Positions 1 to 6,000 of a DNA stretch of 6,115 bases are shown one piece after another (position 1 is the stretch's first letter; the number at the start of each line of letters is the position of its first letter). The DNA comes from Balneolales bacterium (lineage in GTDB: Bacteria; Bacteroidota; Rhodothermia; Balneolales; Natronogracilivirgulaceae), in NCBI GenBank assembly GCA_007135895.1, contig SLHZ01000205.1:1-6115 (forward strand). Direction: 5' to 3'. Below the pieces are notes generated by a model, which saw only the letters and a program-made list of their open reading frames with translations, was not told where the DNA came from and ran no database searches. The position numbers and the translations under genes are program-made.

Positions 1-1
1 C

Positions 2-1828
2 AGCATCTCGGCCCATGCATTGCTTGATATTATCAACGATATCCTGGATCTCTCCAAGATTGAGGCGGGCAAGCTTGACCTTGAGATGATCGAATCGGAC
101 CTTCTGCTTTTCCTTGAGGAGACCTGTGACATACTCAAGTACCAGGCAGCCAGCAAAAAGCTGGAGTTACTGCTCAACCTGCCTCCTGATCTGCCACAAA
201 GTGCGGTTATTGACCCGATTCGCCTGAGGCAGATCCTGGTCAACCTGCTCAGCAATGCCATCAAATTCACCGAAACCGGCGAGGTGGAGCTTCGGGTCAC
301 TTACAAACAGCAAAAAGATGAGAGGGGCCGACTTCATTTCAGTGTCCGTGATACCGGCATCGGCATTTCAAAAGAGCAGCAGAAAAAGCTGTTCCGGGCA
401 TTCAGCCAGGTGGAGTTGTCTACCACAAGGAAATACGGCGGAACCGGCCTGGGCCTCAGCATCTCCCACATCCTTGCGGAAAAGATGGGATCCCGAATCC
501 ATGTGGAAAGCGAACCCGGTAAAGGGTCCGAGTTTTTCTTTTCCATCGAAACGGAATGCCGCCACGGAGTCCGGTTTGATCCATCGGAGGTCGGCAATAT
601 CCGCAAGGCCCTGCTGGTCGACGACAACGATAAAAGCCGCGGCATTCTGGAACAATTGTTAACAAGCTGGCAGATCAGTGTCACGGCCTGTGAAAACGGC
701 CTGGCGGGACTCAATGCCCTGGAAAATTCCGGTCCGTATGACGTCCTGATCATCGATTATCATATGCCCGTCCTGGATGGGCTGAAAACCATTTCCATGA
801 TCCGGGAGATACTGCAGATACCTGCCGAAGGGCTGCCTGCGGTGCTGCTTCACCGGTCCTCCGACAATGCTTCGGTACTGGAAGAGTGCAAGGAGCTTGG
901 TGTGAGTTATACCCTCATCAAACCGGTCCGGGCATCAGATCTGTTTCAGCAGCTCAAGCACATTGGCAACCTGGAGGTTCCTCTGCCCGCCGGAGACACT
1001 CTTCAGCTGCCGGGGGAAGAAATCGTCCCGATCCGTCTGAGTAAACCGAAGACCTTTCGAATCCTGATCGCCGAAGATGTGGATGTGAATCTTGAGCTCA
1101 TCCGTTCAATGGTAAAAATACTGATCCCGGAAGCTGAAGTAGTAGAAGCGGTTAACGGAAAGGAAGCCGTGGAACAGTTTCAAAAAAGTCCGGCCGATCT
1201 GGTTTTGATGGATGTCCGGATGCCCGTGATGGATGGTCTGGAAGCCACGGCAAAAATACGGGAAATCGCTGCCGGAGGCACCGTGAGTCCTGTCATAGTG
1301 GCGCTTACCGCAGGTGCCCATCAGGATGAAAAAGAGCGTTGCCTGGGGGCTGGAATGGATGCTTTTCTGACCAAGCCAGTCAACAGGGAGGTCCTGCGGG
1401 AAATAATCGGCAAACAGGTATCTGCCCTTGGCAAAGGAGTTCTTGAGGGAAAGGGCAATCCGGAAACTAAAGACGGTCAGGAGAAAGAGGAAACCGCAAG
1501 CAGCCCGGAACCGGTATTCAACAGGGAGGAATTTCTCGAACAGATCGGGGAGGACCATGCCATGATGTCACTAATCCTTGAGAAGTCACGAGTGAACCTG
1601 GAAGAAAAAATCAGCGGTCTGCTTGGCGCCCTGGATGCAGACGATCATGAAGCTATCCGTTCGCACGCCCATGCCATCAAGGGGATCTGTCTGAATCTCT
1701 GTTTTGAGCGCATGGCTTCACTTATGAAAAAAATCGAACGGTCCGCGCCGCAAAAAGACGGAGCTTCCGAATCCATTGCCATGTCGGTCCGCCTGGAGTG
1801 GGATCTGCTGAAACAGGAGTTTTCATGA
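2..1828 (+). CDS. Hybrid sensor histidine kinase with two receiver domains and HPt (5' truncated)
   Basis: The reading frame is open from the first codon at nt 2, so the true start and sensor region lie outside the window. Residues below count the TTG codon at 20 as 1. The first ~20 residues (LLDIINDILDLSKIEAGKL) are the second helix of a HisKA dimerisation domain; the H-box histidine is upstream. The HATPase_c domain spans ~50-180: N-box around N75/N79, G1 box DTGIG from D111, G2 box GGTGLGL from G140. Receiver 1 (~195-312) has D201/D202, phosphoacceptor D246 and K301. Receiver 2 (~345-465) has E352/D353, D398, T430 and K452. A charged linker leads to an HPt domain (~508-600) with H551 in the HAIKG motif. 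The order fits a multistep phosphorelay (His-Asp-His-Asp) like BarA/ArcB-type kinases. The cognate regulator and signal cannot be told. Receiver 1 has His-Arg where the switch Ser/Thr is expected. Stop is TGA at 1826-1828. Confidence 0.95.
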   Translation, partial: SISAHALLDIINDILDLSKIEAGKLDLEMIESDLLLFLEETCDILKYQAASKKLELLLNLPPDLPQSAVIDPIRLRQILVNLLSNAIKFTETGEVELRVTYKQQKDERGRLHFSVRDTGIGISKEQQKKLFRAFSQVELSTTRKYGGTGLGLSISHILAEKMGSRIHVESEPGKGSEFFFSIETECRHGVRFDPSEVGNIRKALLVDDNDKSRGILEQLLTSWQISVTACENGLAGLNALENSGPYDVLIIDYHMPVLDGLKTISMIREILQIPAEGLPAVLLHRSSDNASVLEECKELGVSYTLIKPVRASDLFQQLKHIGNLEVPLPAGDTLQLPGEEIVPIRLSKPKTFRILIAEDVDVNLELIRSMVKILIPEAEVVEAVNGKEAVEQFQKSPADLVLMDVRMPVMDGLEATAKIREIAAGGTVSPVIVALTAGAHQDEKERCLGAGMDAFLTKPVNREVLREIIGKQVSALGKGVLEGKGNPETKDGQEKEETASSPEPVFNREEFLEQIGEDHAMMSLILEKSRVNLEEKISGLLGALDADDHEAIRSHAHAIKGICLNLCFERMASLMKKIERSAPQKDGASESIAMSVRLEWDLLKQEFS

Positions 1829-1872
1829 AATAAGGCCATGTTGGTCTTATTGTGCGGTATTGTTTTTTTTTT
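1829..1872 (+). terminator. Hairpin plus T-tract after the kinase gene, possible terminator
   Basis: Directly after the stop codon, AATAAGGCC (1829-1837) can pair with GGTCTTATT (1843-1851): nine pairs with one G-U and a 5-nt loop. A run of ten T follows at 1863-1872, but 11 nt separate it from the stem, so this is not a textbook Rho-independent terminator. It may still end kinase transcription or act as a 3' stabilising hairpin. It is the only candidate boundary between the kinase and the next co-directional gene. Confidence 0.4.
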
Positions 1873-1916
1873 CAAATTAGGTACTGCATCCATTACACCC
1901 CTCTGCAAAACACAAA

Positions 1917-3374
1917 ATGAGAAAGATAAAGGCGGTGCAGGAGCGGATCCTGCGCAATTATTTGTCCTTTGCTGCACAAACCCGGTTCGGGGAAAAGCAC
2001 AGCTTTTCATCCATCAAAAGCTATGGCGAGTACCGAAAGCGGGTTCCGGTTTCCAATACCTCGGCCTTTCAATCGGACATAGAGCAGATGAGAGCAGGCC
2101 GGCCGGATGTCCTCTGGCCCGGCGTCACCCGGAAATTCGCTTTTTCCGCCGGCACGACGGGCATTCCCAAGCAGATCCCCCTCACACCCGAGCGTGAGGC
2201 CAGCGACAGATTATTCCTGAAAAGGGCGGTAATTTCTTATCTCAGGCAGTATCCATCGTCACTGTTCCGGGTATTGGGCAAACATCTGAGTTTACCGGGC
2301 CAGATCAAGGAAGATCCCGACAGACCGGGAGTAACATACGGGGAGATCAGCGGTTATCTGGCCAGCTTTGCACCCGAAATCCTTGTGCACTTCAATCTCA
2401 TGTCCCGCCGGGATGCTGTAACTCTTGATTTTGACGAAAAGATGGCCCTGGCTCTGGATCGTGCTCTCAAATCCAATATCCGGGTCTTCACCACGCTTCC
2501 TTCGATCGGACTGCGTTTTTTCCAGATTCTACTGAATAAAACCGGAAAGCAAAACATGGGCGAGGTTTGGCCCGGATTCAAATTATTTGTCTGTGGCGGC
2601 GAACCATTGAATTCTTTCCGGAAGCATATAAGCAAACTGTTTGAGGGCAAAGAGATCCACTTTCTGGAAAACTACGGTTCCTCCGAAGGGTATTTTGCGT
2701 TCAACAGCTCTCAGGACCGAAATGACATGCAGCTGATGCTGGACAATAACATCTTTTACGAGTGGATACCTGATCCTTCCGAGAATCGTGACGATCTGCT
2801 GCATCAGGAAACCGTGCCAACCTGGGAAGTGGAAACCGGACGCAAGTATGCCATGGTCGTCACCAGCAACTCCGGACTATGGCGCTATCTGTTGTACGAC
2901 CTGGTCATGTTCACCCGCCTCGATGAGCCACGTATCGTGGTTCCTGGCCGGGTCACCAACGTGCATGACCGTTACGGCGAAGCGATTGAATCCATCCATG
3001 TCAGGCAAGTGCTTGAAGAAGCCGTTCGCGAAACCGGCGGTATTTTCTCCAACTACAGCCTGGGTGTGATCATGGATTCGGAAAGAGACAACCCGACTCA
3101 TATATGGTTCATTGAGTGGGCCGAAAAACCACAAGACATGCAGCATTTTGCCGAGCTGATTGACCACAATCTCATCCGCATCAATCGCAGCTACGAAATC
3201 AGGCGCAAAGGCGGCGCCATTTCACCGCCGCGTTTTTACGATCTTAACGGAAACGGCATGGGATCATGGCAGGAGAAGTTCTACAAAATAGGGGCCCAGA
3301 CCAAGGTGCCGCGCATGATTCATGATGAAGAGCGCTGCCGTGATTTGATGAAACGCTGCCGGCGCTCAGTGTAA
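1917..3374 (+). CDS. GH3-superfamily acyl-adenylating protein
   Basis: This 485-residue protein is about the usual length for bacterial GH3 proteins (Pfam GH3 auxin-responsive promoter family). These are relatives of plant acyl acid-amido synthetases, which activate a carboxylic acid with ATP and transfer it to an amine, usually an amino acid. Visible motifs: the ATP-binding loop SAGTTGIPK (residues 77-85), YGSSEG (253-258, matching the family's YxxSEG), GLWRYLLYD (320-328, aligned to the YRYxxGD motif, with Tyr327 in place of Gly), then a C-terminal lid with DRYGEAIES and near the end the family block GAQTKVPR. No signal peptide or membrane segment, so cytoplasmic. The ATG at 1917 is the first usual start after an in-frame TAG at 1878-1880, but no Shine-Dalgarno precedes it; GTG at 1935 is an alternative. 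The substrate in bacteria is unknown. The gene lies 88 bp after the kinase and overlaps folD tail to tail. Confidence 0.9.
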   Translation: MRKIKAVQERILRNYLSFAAQTRFGEKHSFSSIKSYGEYRKRVPVSNTSAFQSDIEQMRAGRPDVLWPGVTRKFAFSAGTTGIPKQIPLTPEREASDRLFLKRAVISYLRQYPSSLFRVLGKHLSLPGQIKEDPDRPGVTYGEISGYLASFAPEILVHFNLMSRRDAVTLDFDEKMALALDRALKSNIRVFTTLPSIGLRFFQILLNKTGKQNMGEVWPGFKLFVCGGEPLNSFRKHISKLFEGKEIHFLENYGSSEGYFAFNSSQDRNDMQLMLDNNIFYEWIPDPSENRDDLLHQETVPTWEVETGRKYAMVVTSNSGLWRYLLYDLVMFTRLDEPRIVVPGRVTNVHDRYGEAIESIHVRQVLEEAVRETGGIFSNYSLGVIMDSERDNPTHIWFIEWAEKPQDMQHFAELIDHNLIRINRSYEIRRKGGAISPPRFYDLNGNGMGSWQEKFYKIGAQTKVPRMIHDEERCRDLMKRCRRSV

Positions 3375-4229
3375 GAGGAGTCTTCTCTCTGCGCATTCTA
3401 CAGCGTTTTTCAGCAGAAGTGCAACCGTAGTCGGACCCACGCCTCCCAGCCTGGGCGTGATCCATCCGGCAACCTCTTCAACCGATTCGTCAACGTCCGG
3501 AAGCAGCTTTTTCCCTTCCCATGAAATTCCACCGCTGATGACTACGGCTCCCGGTTTGACCATTTCAGGAGTCACAATACCGGGAATACCTGCGGCGGCA
3601 ACCAGGATGTCGGCACGGCGCGTGTAGCCTGCGATATCAGGAACCCCGGTATGAACCACCGTGACCGCGGCATTGGCACTTTTTTGCTTCAGAGACAGCA
3701 TCAGTGCCAGTGGACGACCCAGTGTCGGTCCGCGTCCAACGACTACAACTTCTTTGCCTTCTACCCGAATCTTGTAATGGGCCAGCATGGCAAGAATACC
3801 GGAAGGGGTACAAGGCCGCGGTCCCGGGTCTTGAAGTACGAGTTTTCCCAGGTTGACCGGATGCAAGCCGTCCCCATCCTTTTGCGGGTTCATGTGCCTT
3901 AAAGCTTCATTGAAGTCAAATCCTTTTGGAACCGGATTCTGAATGAGAAAAGCATCTACAGCTGGATCCGTGTTAAAAGCTCCGACGGCATCAAGAAGAT
4001 CCTTCTGCCGGCGGTCTGAGCCGATTCGTATGTCAAAAGATTGCATGCCGACCCGCACGCAGGCTTCGTGCTTTTTTCTTACATAGCTGGCACTGGCCGG
4101 ATCATCCCCCACCAGTATCGTACCGAGTCCGGGATGAATGCCCTTTTTTTTCAGTCTTGCAACCCTTTCCGACACTTCATTGAGAACCGATTCTGCCACA
4201 GGTCTTCCTTCCAGCCGCTGTGCCTTCAT
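3366..4229 (-). CDS. folD: Bifunctional methylene-THF dehydrogenase / methenyl-THF cyclohydrolase FolD
   Basis: FolD interconverts 5,10-methylene-, 5,10-methenyl- and 10-formyl-tetrahydrofolate with NADP(H). It is cytoplasmic and feeds purine synthesis and formylation of initiator Met-tRNA. The 287 residues match the normal length. Catalytic-site residues are present: Y49 and K53 in YVRKKHEAC, Q97 in LIQNPVP and D120 in KDGDGLHP. RPCTPSG (138-144) and the C-terminal GGVGPTTVALL block are typical. The dinucleotide-binding segment reads GRGPTLGRP (165-173), and the usual DVGIN-like stretch reads SGGIS. These variants recall FolD forms of Actinobacteria more than E. coli, as judged by memory only. 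The start is well supported: ATG at 4229 follows AGAGGAG with ~6 nt spacing. The stop at 3366-3368 lies inside the end of the convergent GH3 gene. Whether it is co-transcribed with the CoA-binding gene 158 bp upstream is uncertain. Confidence 0.97.
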   Translation of the reverse strand: MKAQRLEGRPVAESVLNEVSERVARLKKKGIHPGLGTILVGDDPASASYVRKKHEACVRVGMQSFDIRIGSDRRQKDLLDAVGAFNTDPAVDAFLIQNPVPKGFDFNEALRHMNPQKDGDGLHPVNLGKLVLQDPGPRPCTPSGILAMLAHYKIRVEGKEVVVVGRGPTLGRPLALMLSLKQKSANAAVTVVHTGVPDIAGYTRRADILVAAAGIPGIVTPEMVKPGAVVISGGISWEGKKLLPDVDESVEEVAGWITPRLGGVGPTTVALLLKNAVECAERRLLLH

Positions 4230-4234
4230 TAAAA

Positions 4235-4242
4235 TCTCCTCT
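4235..4242 (-). promoter_or_regulatory. Ribosome binding site of folD
   Basis: On the minus strand the bases read AGAGGAGA, a strong Shine-Dalgarno match, placed about 6 nt before the ATG at 4229. It fixes the folD start. Confidence 0.85.
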
Positions 4243-4258
4243 TTTTACACTTTAGTTT

Positions 4259-4266
4259 CAAATTTA
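4259..4266 (-). promoter_or_regulatory. Possible -7 promoter element for folD (Bacteroidota type)
   Basis: The minus strand reads TAAATTTG, an exact match to the TAnnTTTG -7 consensus known for the primary sigma factor of Bacteroidota. It lies 29 nt upstream of the folD ATG, giving a short leader. No clear TTTG -33 element is seen at the expected 17-23 nt distance, and an 8-base match is weak evidence alone. Confidence 0.3.
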
Positions 4267-4321
4267 CCATACGGTTACAGTTTCCAGTCCCATGGTATGC
4301 CAAAAAACTGAATATGATTTC

Positions 4322-4370
4322 CCGGAATGCTCAGCAGTCATCCTGCTGGTTTTCTGTCTTACAGATCCGG
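4322..4370 (-). other. Potential three-way-junction RNA fold between the CoA-binding gene and folD
   Basis: Read on the minus strand, CCGGA (4370-4366) pairs with TCCGG (4326-4322) and encloses two perfect hairpins: TCTGT-AAG-ACAGA (4365-4353) and CAGCAG-GATGA-CTGCTG (4348-4332). Sixteen Watson-Crick pairs fall within 49 nt. It lies upstream of the folD promoter candidate, so it would sit in RNA read through from the CoA-binding gene or from a promoter further up. It matches no riboswitch class that I recognise. The same pairing is possible on the plus strand, where it is followed by CTTTT. Confidence 0.3.
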
Positions 4371-4378
4371 CTTTTAAA

Positions 4379-4408
4379 TCCGATTGTTCACTCCGATTGT
4401 TCACTCCG
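4379..4408. repeat. 13-bp tandem duplication over the stop codon of the CoA-binding gene
   Basis: TCCGATTGTTCAC occurs twice head to tail (4379-4391 and 4392-4404), and the period-13 match continues through TCCG to 4408, so about 2.3 perfect copies. The stop codon of the minus-strand CoA-binding gene (4388-4390) lies in the first copy. Because 13 is not a multiple of three, loss or gain of a copy changes the frame at the protein's end. Confidence 0.9.
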
Positions 4409-4930
4409 GCATGAGGGGACCGTTCCTCTTTTTTGCAGCCACCAGCGCGCAATACGGTGAAAGGGATCCACAGGATCGCAGAACATGAGCGGGCATCCGC
4501 CGACAATCGGAACAAGTCCAAGTCTTTTGCACTCGGCCAGCGCCTCATCGGAAACACTTCCCTGACCGAAAGAGCGGTGAAACCAGATCTTATCGACCCC
4601 GGATTCCGCGCATTGCCGGACAATCCGGGCGGACACGTCCGGATGGGTGGCAATCACCACACCATCCACGGTATCAGGAATGGCAGATATTTCAGGATAA
4701 CATTGAACGCCCTCAAGCATATCGGCATTCGGATTTACGGGAATGGCGTCATAGCCGCAACGCATCAGCTTTTTCAGCACGGCATTCGCCGCAACATCGC
4801 CCTTTCGGGAAACTCCGACCACGGCGATTCTTTGTCCCCTGAGAAACTGTTCGATCAGATCGGGAAGTTGATTCATGAGTTCAGTAAATAGTGCAAACAG
4901 TCTGGCATGGAGCTCTTTTTTTTCTCCCAT
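4388..4930 (-). CDS. CoA-binding domain protein (Rossmann fold)
   Basis: This 180-residue protein fits the CoA_binding_2 family (YccU-like), small cytoplasmic Rossmann-fold proteins related to the CoA-binding part of succinyl-CoA synthetase. Their physiological role is unknown. The nucleotide-binding strand-loop RIAVVGVSRK is at 34-43, VNPNA at 65-69, a second strand with VDGVVIATHP at 88-97, then IWFHRSFGQGS (115-125) and GGCPLMFCDPVD (144-155). I assigned the longest ATG start at 4930, which directly follows an in-frame TGA. It has no Shine-Dalgarno at usual spacing. Met19 (ATG at 4876) would leave a compact protein starting MNQLPDLIEQFL and also lacks one, so the start is open. The last residues (CRSEQSE) come from the 13-bp duplicated sequence and are probably not part of the fold. 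It lies divergent from the DJ-1 lipoprotein gene and upstream of folD on the same strand. Confidence 0.88.
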   Translation of the reverse strand: MGEKKELHARLFALFTELMNQLPDLIEQFLRGQRIAVVGVSRKGDVAANAVLKKLMRCGYDAIPVNPNADMLEGVQCYPEISAIPDTVDGVVIATHPDVSARIVRQCAESGVDKIWFHRSFGQGSVSDEALAECKRLGLVPIVGGCPLMFCDPVDPFHRIARWWLQKRGTVPSCRSEQSE

Positions 4931-5220
4931 TCAACACTGTTTTGTCAGATAGCCATGACCTCCAGGGCAGCCACTACAGCTACGGCATTATCAAGGTCCA
5001 TGGCAATATAAGGGAAAAAACAGAAAAGGAGATTCCTTCATGTTGGTGGTATGAGTACATGGCGATATCCAGAAAGTGTGCGGTACCTGACAAACGATAG
5101 ATAATCCCGAGCAAACAAGTTCTGACTTTCCTATTTTCTCCATTGTACCGTTTCAAGACATCGTGCATACAGCCGATTCGTCACATGTCATTATTGCCGA
5201 CTCATAAACCGGAGGATATT
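4931..5220. other. Divergent intergenic region, no gene recognised
   Basis: These 290 bp separate the minus-strand CoA-binding gene from the plus-strand DJ-1 lipoprotein gene and should hold both promoters. I found no convincing promoter: the best plus-strand pair (TTGTAC, 17 nt, CATACA, near 5141-5169) matches the sigma-70 hexamers at only half the positions each. Short open frames here on both strands lack ribosome binding sites and any recognisable protein features. On the minus strand a GGAGG (4963-4959) precedes a three-codon ATG GCT ATC TGA by only two bases. Confidence 0.6.
5211..5215 (+). promoter_or_regulatory. Ribosome binding site of the DJ-1/PfpI lipoprotein
   Basis: A perfect GGAGG lies 5 nt before the ATG at 5221 and 8 nt before a second in-frame ATG at 5224. 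It decides the start here over the upstream in-frame ATG at 5143, which would add 26 residues ahead of the signal peptide. Confidence 0.85.
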
Positions 5221-5847
5221 ATGATGCCAACCGTAAAGTTTCAACGCTCTGTTCTGACTCTGCTGGCTTTTCTGGTGATTGCGGGATGCGCAGGAGAAAA
5301 AACAGTGGAGACTGATAAAAAGCAAGGGGTTCTGCATGGCAAAACCGTCGCCTTTCTTATTACGGAGGGTTTTCACGATGGTGAAACCATGTTCCCGATG
5401 GGATATCTGGTCAATCACGGGGCCAAAGTAACCGTCATTGGTGTGGAGAGGGGTGATTACAAAGCCTATAACAGTGATGTGACGGCAAGGGTTGATTTTT
5501 CCGTAAGGGATGTCTCCCCTGCAGATTTTGATGCCCTGGTAATACCCGGCGGGCACTCCCCTTCCAATCTCAGGAAGCATGAGGAGGTTCTTTCATTCGT
5601 GAAAGCATACGTGGAGAGTGGCAGGACAACCGCGGCCATATGCCACGGTCCGCAGGTACTGGTGAGCGCCGGAGTGATAATGGGCCGCACACTGACCGGT
5701 GTTGGTGGTATCAAAGATGAAATCACAGGCGCCGGCGCGCAGTTCGAAGATGTAGAAGTCATGGTGGATGGCAACATCATTACTTCCCGCACTCCGCCCG
5801 ATCTGCCGGCATTCAGCCAATCGATCGCGCAATCCCTCTTGAACTGA
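5221..5847 (+). CDS. DJ-1/PfpI superfamily lipoprotein
   Basis: This 208-residue protein begins with a lipoprotein signal peptide: basic start (K6, R9), hydrophobic LTLLAFLVIA, lipobox IAGC with Cys23 as the lipidation site. Position +2 is Ala, not Asp, which by the E. coli rule predicts outer-membrane sorting. A short hydrophilic tether leads to a complete DJ-1/PfpI domain (~40-208). The key residues are there: E49 in TEGFHDGE, the nucleophile-elbow C141 followed by H142 in AICHGPQ, and the VIPGGHSP strand-loop. Family members include intracellular proteases, glyoxalase III and methylglyoxal-linked stress proteins, so the reaction cannot be named from sequence. Most relatives are cytoplasmic, so an envelope-anchored form is notable. 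ATG 5221 or 5224 is chosen because of GGAGG at 5211-5215. The gene stands alone, divergent from the CoA-binding gene. Confidence 0.92.
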   Translation: MMPTVKFQRSVLTLLAFLVIAGCAGEKTVETDKKQGVLHGKTVAFLITEGFHDGETMFPMGYLVNHGAKVTVIGVERGDYKAYNSDVTARVDFSVRDVSPADFDALVIPGGHSPSNLRKHEEVLSFVKAYVESGRTTAAICHGPQVLVSAGVIMGRTLTGVGGIKDEITGAGAQFEDVEVMVDGNIITSRTPPDLPAFSQSIAQSLLN

Positions 5848-5894
5848 GTCCCTTTTCTGCTTGCCGGACCAGGCTGAACAGCAAGAACTAACCT

Positions 5895-5922
5895 ATCCGG
5901 GATTCATCACTGCTCCCCGGAT
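5895..5922 (+). other. Hairpin downstream of the DJ-1 lipoprotein gene
   Basis: ATCCGGG (5895-5901) and CCCGGAT (5916-5922) form a perfect 7-bp inverted repeat with a 14-nt loop. An overlapping alternative pairs TCATC (5904-5908) with GATGA (5920-5924). No T-run follows on the plus strand, so it is not a typical Rho-independent terminator. It may mark the 3' end of the lipoprotein transcript. Confidence 0.35.
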
Positions 5923-5952
5923 GAGCGTCCACGGGAAAGGGGGGATACATCG

Positions 5953-5983
5953 AAAAACCGCCGCCGGGAAAAAACCGGTGGCG
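5953..5983 (-). terminator. Rho-independent terminator (distal of two behind tRNA-fMet)
   Basis: On the minus strand, CGCCACCGG (5983-5975) pairs with CCGGCGGCG (5967-5959) through nine pairs including one G-U, with a 7-nt loop rich in T. G and then TTTTT (5957-5953) follow. The polarity fits transcription coming from the tRNA gene. Confidence 0.65.
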
Positions 5984-6000
5984 ACAACGTTGGTAACAGA

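Noticed and set aside
1838..2197. Open frame of 119 codons overlapping the start of the GH3 gene
   Set aside because: It begins inside the hairpin after the kinase, has no ribosome site, is rich in residues typical of an out-of-frame reading, and overlaps the well-supported GH3 frame.
4332..4357. Rho-independent terminator on the plus strand (CAGCAG/CTGCTG then GTTTTCTGT)
   Set aside because: The T-run is short and broken and no plus-strand gene lies upstream that would need it; folD is between it and the GH3 gene on the other strand.
4264..4653. 129-codon minus-strand frame partly overlapping the CoA-binding gene
   Set aside because: No domain and no ribosome site. Its upstream part is the CoA-binding gene read out of frame; it is of interest only because the 13-bp duplication would join the two frames if one copy were lost.
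4891..5100. 69-codon plus-strand frame in the divergent intergenic region
   Set aside because: It starts inside the CoA-binding gene on the opposite strand, has no Shine-Dalgarno and its product looks like no protein family.
4980..5168. 62-codon minus-strand frame in the divergent intergenic region
   Set aside because: No ribosome binding site, no signal peptide or domain; length is within chance expectation.
5141..5169. Sigma-70-like hexamers TTGTAC and CATACA with 17-nt spacing upstream of the DJ-1 gene
   Set aside because: Only three of six bases match in each hexamer; not distinguishable from chance.
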